The position numbers were made by a program, and so were the translations under genes. Source: Larix kaempferi (taxonomy: Eukaryota; Streptophyta; Pinopsida; Pinales; Pinaceae). From it: a stretch of DNA of 64,000 bases. The stretch is taken from NCBI GenBank assembly GCA_027924585.1, contig BSBM01001026.1, positions 2,054,501-2,118,500 of the forward strand. Direction: 5' to 3'. This document shows, in pieces, positions 10,989-22,800 of the stretch (positions within the stretch are counted from its first letter, which is position 1; every line of letters starts with the position of its first letter). Under the pieces are notes generated by a model. The model had not been told where the DNA came from. It saw only the letters and a program-made list of their open reading frames with translations, and did not search any database.

Positions 10989-13900
10989 ATGGCATTAGAA
11001 GGAAAGTTTAAGGTCGAGAAGTTTAACAGCTAAAACTTGCAGTTATGGAAGATGCAAATGGAGGACTATCTATACCAGAAGGATCTATTCCTACCGTCGA
11101 GAGGAAGAGCAAAGCAGCCGATGGCCATGAAGGACGAAGAATGGGAGGTTCTTGACAGAAAGGCTCTAAGAACAATACGGTTGAGCCTTGCTTCATTGGT
11201 GGCTTTCAATATCTCAAAAGAAACGATAACGGAGGGTTTGATGAGCACACTGGGTAAGCTGTATGAAAAACCCTTGGCCTCCAACAAGGTATTTCTAACG
11301 AAGCGTTTATTTAATATGAATATGTTTGAAGGTGGATCTGTTACTGATCATTTAAATGATTTTAATACAGCTACAAATTAGCTAAGTTCTGTAAGTGTGA
11401 ACTTTGATGATGAGGTTAGGGCTCTTCTAATCTTGTGTTCATTGCCAAAAATCTGGAATAGCTTGGTCATGGCTATAAGTAACTCTGTCTCTGGTTCAAA
11501 CACCTTGAAATTTGATGATGTTATTGGTGTTATTCTTAGTGAGGAAATGTGAAGAAAAAGCACATATGAGACATCAGGTAATGCATTGACCATGGAGAGC
11601 AAGGGAAGACAAAAGGAGAGAGGAAAGAGCCAAGGTAATCGTGGCAAGTCTAAAATGGGCAGATCCAAGTCCAGACTGGGAAAAATAGAGTGTTGGAACT
11701 ATGGAAAGAAAGGACATCTGAAGAAAGACTGCATATCTCTAAAGAAGAAAGGAGATGTACAGAAGGAACCTACCCAGGAAGAAAATGTAGCAGGTGATGT
11801 GTTACAAGATGCTTTGATTCTTGCATTAGATAATACTAGTGATTATTGGGTAGTAGATTCAGGAGCTTCATGTCATGCTACACCCCATAGGAAATACTTT
11901 CATGAGTTTGTTCCTGGCGATTTTGGACATGTTTTATTGGGTGATGATGAGCCATGTAAAATTGTTGGAATGGGTAAGGTATGGATAAAAGTTAAGAATG
12001 GAACTGATTGGCTGTTGAAAGATGTTAGGCATATTCCTGCTATGAAAAGAAATATGATCTCAACAAAGCAATTGGGAGATGGCGGCTGTCTATCTATATT
12101 TGGATAAAAGTGGTGGAAGATCACTAAAGGATCAATGGTGATAGAAAAAGGAGACAGGATAGGTACGTTGCATTTATTTCCTCATAATACTGACCATTCT
12201 ATCTCTTTAGATTCCACAGAAACAGATATAGCATTGTGGCATCATAGGCTTGGCCACATGAGTGAGAAGGGGATGCAGATTCTCCACTCAAGGAAGTTGC
12301 TGCCAAATTTGAAGCAGGTAAGTTTGGAATTCTGTGAAAACTGTGTTTATGGAGAACAGAAGAGAGTCAGATTTCTCAGGGTTGGGAAATAGAAGAAGAA
12401 TGAAAAGTTAGAGCTAGTGCATACAGATGTATGGGGACCGGCTCAGGTACAATCTCTTGGTGGCTCTCACTATTATGTTACATTTATTGATGATGCAACT
12501 AGGAAAACTTGGGTTTATTGCATTAGACAGAAATATGATGTTTTTGCTACTTTTGAGAAGTGGAAAGCTTTGGTTGAGAATGAGATAGGAAAAATGTTGA
12601 AGTGTCTCAGATCTGATAATGGAGATGAGTACTTTGGCAAGGAGTTTGATAGTTACTTTTCATACCATGGGATTCGTATAGAGAATACATTCCCAAGAAC
12701 ACCACAAGAAAATGGTGTGTCAGAAAGGATGAACAGAATGATCATGGAGCATGCAAGGTGTATGAGACTACATGCAGGGTTTCCCTTACAGTTTTGGGCG
12801 AATTATGTAAATACTACTGTTTATTTAATAAATAGAGGACCTTAAAATGCTTTGGATGGTGGTATTCCAGAGGAGGCATGGACAGATAAAAAGGTAAACT
12901 ACTCATTTCTGAGAACGTTTGGTTGTAAAGCATTTGTCCATATTGATAAAGAAAATATAACAAAGCTTGAAGCTAAATCCAAGAAATGTACCTTTATTGG
13001 ATATGAGGTTGATGAATTTGGTTATCACTTATGTGATTATGAAAATAAAAAAATCATCAGGAGTAGAGATGTGATATTCAATGAAAATTTCATGTATAAA
13101 GATCAGTTGCAAGGAAAGAAACAGGAAAAGGAAACCACAGAGTACACAGTACTTGATGAAATTCAAGAAAATGAAGTTCCAAAGGTTCCAGAAAATCAAG
13201 AACAACAACAAGTACCTGCAACTACAAGAAGATCTACCAGGTTAAGTAGACTCCCTGAACGATACTCTCCTTCAATGTATTATTTGTTGATGACTGATGT
13301 TGGTGAACCAGAATGTTATGAAGAAGCAATGCAGGTTGAAACTAGAAAGAAGTGGGAGCAAGGCATGAATGAGGAGATGGACTCATTGGTAGGAAACCAG
13401 ACTTGCGATTTGGTTCAGTTGCCTGCTGGTAAAAGAGCATTGCAGAACAAATGGATTTATAGGTTGAAGGAAGAAGAAGGAGGTAAGAAGCGGTACAAGG
13501 CCAGACTTGTTGTAAAGTGGTTTGCACAAAAGAAAGGTATTGATTTTGATGAAATATTTTCTCCTTTTGTTAAAATGAATTCAATTAGGACTATCTTAAG
13601 TCTAGTGGCGGTAGAAGATTTGCATCTTGAACAGTTAGATGTAAAAACATCCTTTCTCCATGGGGATTTGGAGGAAGAGATATATATGCAGCAGCCATAA
13701 GGGTATGAGGTCAAAGGTAAGTAGAACTTGGTATGCAGGTTGAAAAAGAGTTTGTATGGCTTGAAGTAAGCTCCAAGGTAGTGGTATTTAAAATTTGATA
13801 GGTTTAAGACAGAACAAGGTTATAGTAAATGTCATTCTGACCACTGTGTTTATTTCAAGAAGCTAGACAATGAAAGATATATTATCTTGTTATTGTATGT

Positions 13901-14858
13901 GGATGACATGCTTATTGCAGGGTCTAACATGCAGGATATAAATGTACTCAAAAGGAAGCTAGCTAATTCATTTGCGATGAAGGATTTGGGTGATGCAAAG
14001 AAAATTCTTGGTATGAGAATAACGAGCGACAGGAAAAATCGCAAATTGACATTGTCTCAAAGTGAGTACATACAAAAGGTGTTGGAGAGGTTCAGAATGC
14101 AGAATGCGAAACCAGTTAGTACACCTTTGGCCAGCCATTTCAGTCTAAGTAAGGAAATGTGTCCCAAGACACAGGAAGAGATAGATTACATGTCCAAGAT
14201 TCCCTATCAATTAGCAGTTGGCAGCTTGATGTATGCCATGGTGTGCACAAGACTAGATATTGCACATGCAGTGGGATTTGTGAGCAGATACATGAACAAT
14301 CCATGTAAAGAACATTGAAGGGAAGTACAGTGGATTCTCAGGTATTTGAGAGGTACCACCACTCAGGCATTATGTTTTGGAGGTTTAGACACTGTTCTAC
14401 AGGGATATGTTGATGCGGATATGGCAAGTGATAAGGATAGCAGGAGGAGCACCATAGAGTATGTGTTTACTGTAGGTGGAACAGCAGTAAGTTGGATTTT
14501 GAAACTGCAGAAGGTTGTTGCACTTTTAGCAACGAAAGCAGAGTATGTTGCTGTTACAGAGGCTAGTAAAGAGATGATTTGGTTGTAGAGGTTTATGGAG
14601 GAATTGGGTAAGAAGAAGAAGGATAGTAGGTTGTATAGTGAAATCCAGAGTGCCATTCATCTTCCAAAGAAATCAGCATTCCATTCCGGGACTAAACATT
14701 TACAACTCAAGTACCATTTCATACACTCTATTCTGGAAGATGAACTGATGAAGCTGGAAAAGATACATACTAGCCAGAATCCTGCATACATGTTTACAAA
14801 GGTAGTGACCAGAGAGAAACTGAGTTCCTTCTTGGTTTCATTTGGCCTTCTAGCATGA
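10989..14858 (+). pseudogene. Copia gag-pol polyprotein
   Basis: One frame of about 1290 codons runs from ATG 10989 to the stop at 14856-14858. I saw no frameshift but about a dozen in-frame stops (for example 11029, 11379, 12105, 12390, 12843, 13698, 14316, 14586). Domains in order: gag (QLWKMQMEDYL); zinc knuckle at 11691-11732 with the second Cys replaced by Tyr (CWNYGKKGHLKKDC); protease active site DSGAS at 11856-11870; integrase with HHRLGH, CENCVYG, the Asp of HTDVWGP, the Asp of LRSDNGDEY and the Glu of QENGVSERMN; RT with YVDD at 13896-13907; RNase H with GYVDADMASD and KAEYVAVTEASKE. Such polyproteins make the particle, copy the RNA and integrate it. As read this copy is dead. Confidence 0.95.
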
Positions 14859-14930
14859 AGGTGAAGAGGAGAAAGTTTCCAAGTCCAAGTCCAGCAAGTG
14901 CAGCAGCGGTGGAGTTGTTGTGATCAGCCT

Positions 14931-14943
14931 CCAAGTGGGAGAT
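14931..14943 (+). promoter_or_regulatory. Copia polypurine tract
   Basis: CCAAGTGGGAGAT lies directly before the 3' LTR start. This is the usual plus-strand primer form in plant copia elements. Confidence 0.85.
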
Positions 14944-15095
14944 TGTTGGTTGTGGAGCATGATCTCCAGATTGAGAGATATTAGTATTCAGTCGTGTCCA
15001 TACCCCACATTTGGTTATGATGTCGACACGACCCTAAGGGGGTCCAGGGGAGTGTCCACACCCTTGGCTGGGAGGTGCAGGGGCCAGCAGGGGAG
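14944..15095 (+). repeat. Copia 3' LTR, 5' part only
   Basis: It starts TGTTGGTTGTGGAGC like the 5' LTR and follows it with scattered differences (for example GATCTCCAG against GATATTCAG). Similarity stops at 15095, where the Tat-A LTR starts TGTAAACTAC. The two copia LTRs differ clearly, so the insertion is old. Confidence 0.85.
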
Positions 15096-15719
15096 TGTAA
15101 ACTACTCAATATCATTACACACATGAACAACATTGGTGGAAAGCATTTGTATTAATTCAAATAAAGGAGTACATGATAGAGATATAGAACCAAAACCAAG
15201 GCTTAACACTGTAGCCCTTCTCCGACAAAATCAATTGCCATATCCTTCCAAGAAAGTATGAGTTCTCGAATAGGTGAGTGGAGATGTTCTCAAAGTGATT
15301 TCACCAACATGTATATACCATAGTCTTCCTCCCTTTGGGATGGGAGTGAGCTTCATTTATATAGGACTAAATGGATAGGGTATGGATAGGATAGGTTGAG
15401 AGATGGTAGGAGAGGCTTAAGGAATCTCTCCAAAGGTCTAGGAACCGAGTGCCAGCTCCTCCAAGAGGTCAAGGATAGGGTCCCAAGTCAGCAAGCTTCG
15501 AGATGGACCTCGAAGAAGCTATTTTTTCCACTTAACTGACTTCATCGCACCCTGTAATGGAGCAAGGTGTGACATCACATGTTGCTAGTGTGCAACCTAC
15601 GACAACCCTTTAAAACTGAGCACAATTGGGTACAAATCCTCCCAGGATGATTACTTAGTTCAAGTATCTTCAGGAGTGTATACACTGAATCTTATGATGA
15701 GTATATTTTGGGTGTAACA
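15096..15719 (-). repeat. Tat-A 3' LTR, about 624 bp
   Basis: On the minus strand it starts TGTTACACCC and ends GTAGTTTACA, a normal TG...CA LTR. It is preceded by the polypurine tract and carries a TATA box on the minus strand. It begins exactly where copia LTR similarity stops. Without the 5' LTR the edges rest on these signals only. Confidence 0.72.
15356..15363 (-). promoter_or_regulatory. Tat-A LTR TATA box
   Basis: The minus strand reads CCTATATAAATG here, in the middle of the LTR, which gives a U3/R border near 15330. Confidence 0.6.
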
Positions 15720-15733
15720 GAATGCCCCCCAAA
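15720..15733 (-). promoter_or_regulatory. Tat-A polypurine tract
   Basis: The minus strand reads TTTGGGGGGCATTC directly before the LTR start. A very similar tract, AGGGGGCAATC, precedes the Tat-N 3' LTR, which supports both. Confidence 0.75.
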
Positions 15734-17630
15734 GCATGAAGCTGTTGAAGATAGACAGGTGAAGTGCTTTGATAGAAGTAATGGAAATAGACTCGTCGGA
15801 TGAAGGACACTACTGCAGTACAACTGACTTTGAACTGAAAATCTCATATGAAGTACATGGCTGCCGATCAATACATTGTAGATCCATGGTAGTAATGATT
15901 GATTGAACACAATCATGGCTACTAGACATAAGCGTAGATCCATGATGAGATGATAACACAGCCACGACCAATACAAAAGTGGATCTGTGTAATATAACTC
16001 AAATACAAACTCCATCGCAACATGGGTAAAACATGACTCCCCAGGGTCTTCAAGGTGAACCCGTAATGATACGAATCTATCCATGTGATTACAAATGTCT
16101 TGACGTCGAACATGGTAGAAACCACTTGATTATCGGTCGTTGATGTAAACCATTAACAAATGCGAGGGAGATCACCATTGATGTCAATGATTCCCAAGGT
16201 ATCATAGTACATATCATCAAGCATGAATAAATGAGTTGAACTCAAACATAGGATGAAATATTTCAATCAAGAGTCAATGATGTAAACTCATGATGAAAGC
16301 GAGGTAACCTGCCATTGAGGCATGCAGGGCCAAGGTACTTGACTGGTTTTTAGATTCGATCCTCGGATGATGAGTTGAAGTCGACAAGGACGAATCCCTC
16401 GAAGGAGGGCCATGATGAATCCCCCATCAATCGACATGAAACACGACAAAATATGTGTAGAGTGGATCGGATAGTACAGCAACATGTGATACTGACACAA
16501 AGTAAACCGATATAGTGACGGGTACATTGAATGCAAATGACAAATGATAGACGTGTTCTTGAACATGGGCATGGCATGACTTGGCAGTATTGACACAATG
16601 AGTACGATGCAAACTTCTAATGCAACTGATGATGGGAGCTTTCTTTGAATGACTCAAAGGAGTAACATGACTCAAAAAGTAATCGGGGAATCATAGACAA
16701 ACGGATGACCCAAGTACTATATGCAAATGCAGATGAGTGCCATGTTCAAGAACAACTACATACTGCCACTAATAAGGTATGTAACGCAAACACTTTCCTT
16801 TTTCCCCATCATGAATGACGAGTGCCTCATGTGTTTTTTTACGAGCTTGATGAGGGAAACCAGATGCTCAGTATAGCTCATCTCATAGATGAGTCCAATC
16901 CCAAATATTTTCCAAACCTGAGATAGGAGGGGTTTGTCCCATGACGGGCCCTTCAATGTGAACATTTTAACGAGTCCATAGAAGGTAAACGCGGTCATCA
17001 TTTCATGTTTAGAGAGTCTGAAAATAACTAAAGAAGACTCCAACGGTCCTTTTTTGTAAACTTAGCCTCATCGCCTAAAAAAGGGTAAAACAACGTGGGA
17101 GAGGACTCTTCCATTCATGATTGGATGGAGTATTCCTTTCTCGTAATTAGTGCCTCCTGGTCTAAAAAAGGGGTAAACTATCACCAGGAAGACGACCATT
17201 CAAATACTTTAACAAGCGTGAACGCGACAAGTTCGCTTGGCAATCTTTTAGTTTTTCGAGAGCCTGAAAAGAGCTTAATGGTAGACTCCGGGGGGTGTCC
17301 TTTTCCGTGGAAGTTTAACGAGCCCGAAAAAGTGATAAATCATAACTCCGTACTTGTTCTCATAGTTCCGTGAGTACAAGAAAAAACAAAGAGTAAACTC
17401 ATGATCACGCAATAATTACAGACTAACCGTTGCAAAATTAACAACAAAATGTTCAAGGGAGTGTTCATACTTGTGATGACCGTTGTGATGCGAAAAACGG
17501 CACAAAAGACCACTTACAACTCTTGTACACTAGAAAAAGTGTCAAATAGCCTCAAATATGACAAAAATGGTCAAAAACTATGATAGACGGCCCAATAGCA
17601 TCAAAATATTTGAAAAGGAATATTCCATTC
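15734..17630. other. Tat-A 3' non-coding region
   Basis: Between the polypurine tract and the promoter of the antisense gene no domain-bearing frame was recognised on either strand. Short frames up to 130 codons exist on the minus strand (for example 15692-16084) but show no known motif and overlap one another. Repeated phrases such as AAAAAAGGGGTAAA and GAGCCTGAAAA occur near 17080-17330. Confidence 0.5.
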
Positions 17631-17631
17631 T

Positions 17632-17643
17632 ATTTATAAATAG
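17632..17643 (+). promoter_or_regulatory. Candidate TATA box of the Tat-A antisense gene
   Basis: The plus strand reads CTATTTATAAATAG, a strong TATA-like sequence. It lies about 450 bp before the ATG at 18091. A splice donor CAG/GTATG at 17773/17774 and an acceptor TTTTTGACAG ending at 18073 would form a 300-bp 5' UTR intron between it and the ATG. This is inference from motifs. Confidence 0.45.
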
Positions 17644-18090
17644 AAAAATGGGCCAAAATAGATTTCATTGTTTCATTTGCCAATTTGGGAGGAGATGTAC
17701 CAATTTGGAGCCAAAACTTCATTTGCCAATTCTGGGAGATACGATCCGCCATTTCACCAACCGTCCGGATCAGGTATGCCTAAACTTCATCCAGCAACTT
17801 TCTAGTGGATTAGATTTTGTTTTTAGGTTCATTTTTTGGGTTTTTTGATGAGTTCATGGAGGACTACTGTGCTCTCGGCTCGTCCTTTCAGGACCTGCGA
17901 CGAGACCGAGTCATCGCAAGCCTTGAATGGGTGAAGTGTGATGACATCGCACTGTTTGCAAATGTATAGTGTGACGGTAGAGTTGCAAATTCCAAACATC
18001 AAAAAGAATCCAAAAAATGGACTTGTGAAGGTTGAAGCAGGACCTAACAGTGTTTAAATGCCCTTTTTGACAGGTTTCTTGCTAGCCAAC

Positions 18091-19331
18091 ATGGCTTTAG
18101 AGTGGAAAGAACAAGAATGCGAGATAGAAGATGAACAAGCTACCAATGATCCACAATGCGTGGATTCCTTGAGGAACTATGGTTTGCTCAAGTTCTTTGA
18201 GATTTAGGGGATGAGATCCCAAATCCCATTGCTATCACACATGCTCCAGAGTTGGGATGCGGCCCAACAGTATTTCGTAATTGGTGAGCACATCCTCACA
18301 ATAGATGTTGAGGACATCTATTTTCTCACAGGTATGTCCTAGAGAGGGGAACCTGTACATCTTACTGGAACATGGTCCAGTGACTGCATAGTTGATGACA
18401 TGGTGTCACAACATTGTATCGCTACTTCTCGACCTTCCAGTGGGAAGATTCTTATCAGGGATGTGGTGAGCCGACCACTGCGTACCATATTGCTTAATAT
18501 TACTAGAGAGGTGGGTAGCCAATCCCCACACACGGCTACTCAGACACAGATGCTTTATGCGGAGGACTGCATGTCCCCCATGGTCTCCTCGCAAACCTCC
18601 GAGCTCAACTAACCAAGTGTTGGCGGGGAGAGCTCAAGCAGTTTGGTTATGGGTTGACCATGGTATCGTTCCTCTTGGAGTGGATTCCTCTCCTGCGCCC
18701 ATAAGTGGTATTAGATGACAGGGAGCCTCGAGATCCCCACATGCTCAGATGGACTGAGGTCATGACTCGTCATGGTGGAGGACCCATCATCAGCTTTGGT
18801 CCTGAGTTCTTTAGCTGGCTGGAAGGCCAGTTACTCATGGTTGAGGACTTCCCGTATAGTGGTACGGATTTCAGAGAGGATCCTGACTTGGTGTTGCTCG
18901 AGGGTGCAACATGGGGTGACATAGGTGAGAACAAAACCCTTGTACTTTTAATTTTGTATATTTATCATTTTTTTGATGCAGTGCTGACAAGTATATAACA
19001 TGTGTGTGCAGATGTGGGGCCCGTATGGCCGGTAGGACTTTCTCTCCCGGCAAGGAGAGACAAAGGTGGGGAAGCAGTTGTGCCCCTAGGTGCTCATGCT
19101 TCCAGCGAGGAGATAGAGGAGGTATACAGGAACTTGTCCCAGCTGACAGTGGAGGTTCCTGAGCCAGCGATAGATGACCTGCCGAGACCTATGCAAAGGT
19201 TTGGGGTTGGAGCGTTCATACGTTTCAATTCCCTACTCCGCAAGGTGGCAAGGACCATGGATTGCTTCCTCACTCAGCGACAGCGTGCTGTCCGTGCTAG
19301 GGGTGGTGTACGGGTCAGGCACCAGGCCTGA
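18091..19331 (+). pseudogene. Antisense spliced gene in Tat-A, plant mobile domain-like
   Basis: It starts at ATG 18091 and runs opposite to pol. The N-terminal part resembles the plant mobile domain family (aminotransferase-like, PMD): LLKFFEI, then MRSQIPLLSHMLQSWD, VEDIYFLTGMS and RGEPVHL. Two in-frame stops (18205, 18340) interrupt it. After about 18600 the frame changes, giving WRGELKQFGYGL, then REPRDPHMLRWTEVM and a tail with FPYSGTDFREDPDLVL. A phase-1 intron at 18925-19011 (GTGAGA...TGTGCAG) joins GDI to DVGPVWP. The C-terminal exon ends at 19331. The same tail and intron occur in Tat-B (53094-53764). PMD proteins are linked to gene silencing and transposons; the role inside a retroelement is unknown. 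Confidence 0.75.
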
Positions 19332-19620
19332 TGACACTATTATACTTGTACTAAGAGCTTAGAGGCCTCATATTTTGTACTACTGAAAGCTATGATGCTT
19401 CAGATTTTGTAGAGACTCACTGAAAGCCATCGTGCTTCAGATTTTGTAGCAGCACTACTTTTGAGCGATATATATATATATACAGACATTCTCAGTGATT
19501 TATACATTATGTGTTTTAAAATGATGAGTGATGTGATCTTGTTTACATGTTTTCTTTTATACATTAGATTATTTACATGTTGTGAATGGTTTTACATATT
19601 ATGAATATTATGTGTGTGTG
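19332..19620. other. Spacer between antisense gene and second RNase H
   Basis: AT-rich, with a TATATATATATA run near 19470. The phrase GAAAGC(C/T)AT(G/C)(A/G)TGCTTCAGATTTTGTAG occurs twice in tandem near 19385-19450. This is the convergent 3' side of two genes and probably holds their 3' ends. No polyadenylation signal could be assigned with confidence. Confidence 0.5.
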
Positions 19621-19626
19621 ATGTAC

Positions 19627-20075
19627 CAATCCAAAATGAAGTTGGCCATCGAGTCAGCAACTGTGTTTAACTCTCATGGAATGTGCAAGTATTGAACAGA
19701 TTCAAACAACCTTTCCAGGAGACTTACTCATCTAAAGAGATGGAGGAAGGTGGGATCACGGATGGCGTAAACCCGGTTAAGATGGGAAACCACTAATTGA
19801 GAGTCCATGTGGATGACAATGTGGTTCATACCCAAGGAAATGGCGTTAGCTAGGGTTCCGATTACTGCCTGATACTCTGCAGCATTGTTGGTTGCAAACC
19901 CTAGGAAACTTCCTCCTGAGCTAATAAGCTCACCTGTTGGGGAATATAGTACCCAGGCTGTCGAAGCAAGGTTATGGGTATGCCAGCTGGCATCGTCAGC
20001 GAATCCATAGCATGTTTCCATTTGCACACGCATAAAGAACATGGTATAAGGAGTGGAAACAAGATCTAAAGACAC
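19627..20075 (-). pseudogene. Tat-A archaeal-type RNase H (second RNase H)
   Basis: An RNase HI-like domain downstream of integrase. The minus strand reads GFADDASWHT (first Asp), NNAAEYQAVI (Glu) and VIHMDSQLVV (second Asp). After a stop and a one-base frame change near 19730 it continues to LNTVADSMANFILDW with the last Asp. The region is separate from the pol RNase H at 21650-21830, so the element had two RNase H domains. A second, archaeal-type RNase H has been described in Tat-lineage plant elements. It would degrade RNA in RNA/DNA hybrids during reverse transcription. Confidence 0.82.
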
Positions 20076-20159
20076 TCAAAAAATAAAAGCGTCACAACAC
20101 ACACAAAAACACAAAAAACATGCCATGTACAGTATATACAAGAAAGTCTAAGCATGATG

Positions 20160-21646
20160 AGTTTAGGCGTGATATCTCTTCAGGTAAATCCCATTGTGGG
20201 GTTCACCCAAAGAGATTCCGTCATAGTCTTCAAGCTCGCAAGCTCCCTTCTCCAAAACATGTTTGACAATGTAAGGTCCATGCCACATGGATTCGAACTT
20301 TCCTGCTTCTAGTCATAAGTGAGGACCAGGTCACCCTCATTAAAGATATGAGGTTCAATTGACTTGTCATATTTTGCTTTGATGCGTTTCTGGTGTGCTT
20401 CATTAGCAAGAGTGACATCTCGGTGGGACTCATCCAGTTTTGCTAAGTGCAAGAGATGTTTTTCCTCAGTAGTAGTGTTAGGAAGAAGTTTGACAACGAG
20501 TTGTAGAGACGGAATTTCACACTCTATAGGTAGGACATCCTCCAATCCATATACCAATTGGAAGGGAGTGAATCCTGCGGCGGTTTTGACGGAAGTTTGA
20601 TAGGTCCATAACACTGAGAAGAGCATGTTGTGCCAATTGGACTTATGTGTCACTGCCATCCTTTAGACCATAGTTGTCAAGATCTTGTTAATGGCCTCGA
20701 CCTTTCCATTGGACTGTGGGTAGTAGGGTGTTGAATTTTCATGGCGAAAACCCAACCTGTCGCTCAGTTCATCAACCATATGGTTCTGAAAATGGGAACC
20801 ATGATCGGTAACAATTGCCTGAGGAAGTCCGAACCGCGCTATTACATGATTGAACATGAAGAGTGTAGCAGTTTTTCCATCATTTTGGTATGTAGGCATA
20901 GCTTCGGCCCACTTTGTAAAGTAATCCACAGCTACAATGATGTAACTATGCCCCCCGGTCGAGGTAGGCTTACAATGCATAAAGTCAATGCCCCATTTTG
21001 TGAAGGTGCCCACGGCAATAACCGGGTGTAACGGGGCGGGATGGATGCGCTTCTTCATATGGAAGTGTTGGCAAGGAGGACATTTGTTTATGGCCTCAAT
21101 ACAATATTTGAATATAGTAGGCCAAAAATATCCTGCACGCAAAATATTCTGGGCTGTAGCCATCCCAGATAGGTGAACGCCACATGCCCTGGCATGACAG
21201 TCATTGAGAACACATTCAGCCTCATCGTGAGTGAGACAACCTTGGAGAATTGAATCAATGCCACAGTGATACAAAGTATCATTGATGATTAAATAATACT
21301 TTGCATGGTGACGTATCTTATGACGGTCGTCGCGAGAGAGTTGAGGGTTGAAGCGTTCGGTTTGAAGATACAATAAGATATCTCCATACCATGGGTCAGT
21401 CGTATTGATGAGAAACAATGATTCCTCTGGAAAGGAGTCATTATGCTCAACTTCTGCATCAGGACGGGGAAGGTCGCAAATGAGCTCGGCAAACACCAAA
21501 GACTTCTTTGAATTGGCTTTCTCGAAAAGAAGATCAAATTCTTGCAGTATCATGATCCAGCGTGAATACTTTCCCCCAAGCACCTGACGTGTTAAGACGT
21601 GGTACATGGGGTTTGAGTCTGCGATGATGGTGGTGGTGTGGAGCAA
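20160..21646 (-). pseudogene. Tat-A RNase H end and integrase
   Basis: The frame starts inside the first RNase H (YSRWIMILQEFDL, near 21560). It then passes a linker, the zinc-binding part (NDCHARACGVH and CPPCQHFH) and the DDE core: WGIDFMHCKP (Asp), AIVTDHGSHF (Asp) and NGKVEAINKIL (Glu). A stop at about 20660 separates this from the C-terminal part AAGFTPFQLVYGLE...FNEGDLVLTYD (20659-20309). After a frame change the region ends LGEPHNGIYLKRYHA near 20160. All catalytic acids are still visible, but the protein is broken. Confidence 0.9.
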
Positions 21647-21649
21647 GAT

Positions 21650-22800
21650 ATAGTGCCAGAATTTCTGGATGGCGATGACCTCCGCGAATGTGATTTTTTC
21701 AACATGTGAATATCTAGTTTCAGCGTCAGCAAGACCCTTACTTGCATGGTATATTACATGTTTCTAGGGGTTTTTATCCTCCTGTACCAAAACCATGGCG
21801 ATAGTGGTAGCAGAAGTGGCGAGATATAAGATATAATCTCAATAATAATTGGGCATTTGGAGCACGAGGGCATGCGTGATGGCATGTTTGATACTGTCGA
21901 AGGAATTTTGAGCTTCGTTGTCCCAAATGAAGGGGATGTCCTTCTTGAGCAGTCTCATATACCCCTGAGTCTTCTCTGCAAAATTGCAAACAAAACGTCT
22001 TAAATAAGTCGCCTTCCCTTGGAGACTTTGAAGTTTCGTCACATCAGTCGAGGGTGGTAGGTTGATGATGGCCTCCACCTTTAAGGGATTAATGCGGATC
22101 CCATCCTTCGAAACCATAAATCCTAAGAGGCGTCCGGACTCAACGCAAAAGATACACTTATGAGGATTCAGACAGATATTGTACCATCTGCATCTAAGGA
22201 AAATGGCCGTCAAATGATCAACGTGGAACTTGCGCTGCTTTGAATGAGCAGGGAGATCGTCCAGGTAAGGTTCCACAAAGTCCTTGATATCATGGAAGGC
22301 ATACGACATAGCCCGCTGAAACATGGCGCCAGCATTTTTAAGGCCAAACAAGAGTTTGTGGTATGCAAATGTTCCCCATGGGAAGATGAAAGTCGTCTTA
22401 TGTTGGTTGGCTGGGTTGATCTCAATTTGGTTGTAACCAGAAAATCCATCAATAAATGAGAATATGATGCTTACAGCACAATTATCGATAATCTGGTCGA
22501 TGAAGGGGGTTGGGTAGTTGTCTCTTAGACAAGCCCTGTTAAAGTCCTAGTAATTGACACAGACACGAATGGTACCCTATTTTTTGTTCATAGGGACAAC
22601 GTTTGAGACCCAATCCGTCAATGGAAAGGATAAATAAAACCAGCATTTAAGAGCTTTTCAATTTATGCCTTAATTGTCGCAGTCTTCCGGGGGTGTACCG
22701 GTCGCAATTTTTGGCGTACAGGTTTGATGTCGGGATAGGTTTTTATTTCATGAGAAACAATTGCGGGGTCTATCCCAGGAATCTCCTCATAGGACCAAGA
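21650..22800 (-). pseudogene. Tat-A reverse transcriptase and RNase H
   Basis: RT begins at about 22800 with DVFSWSYEEIPGIDPAIVSH. It continues through IDQIIDNC and FIDGFSGYNQI, then LFGLKNAGAMFQRAM (22351 on). The catalytic YxDD box is YLDDLPAHS, where most relatives have VDDM. Thumb and connection read GKATYLRRFVCNFAE. RNase H follows with YHASKGLADAETRYS near 21740. Stops and frame changes occur near 22680, 22590, 22440 and 21765. This is the only full RT among the three Tat-related elements here. Confidence 0.88.

Larger units (their letters stand above)
10436..15095 (+). mobile_element. Ty1/copia LTR retrotransposon, 3' LTR interrupted
   Basis: A complete 5' LTR, tRNA-iMet primer site, gag-PR-INT-RT-RNase H in copia order, a polypurine tract and the start of a 3' LTR are present in line. 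RNase H and RT motifs look like the Tork/TNT1 group, but this is from memory of motifs only. The 3' LTR stops at 15095 where the Tat-A LTR begins, so Tat-A seems to have inserted into it. The remaining part of the 3' LTR is not in the window. Confidence 0.92.

Noticed and set aside
10989-14858. Reassigned stop codons, given long single frames with many stops
   Set aside because: All three stop types occur and some replace different residues. Ordinary decay explains it, and the intact Ath-N gag uses a normal code.
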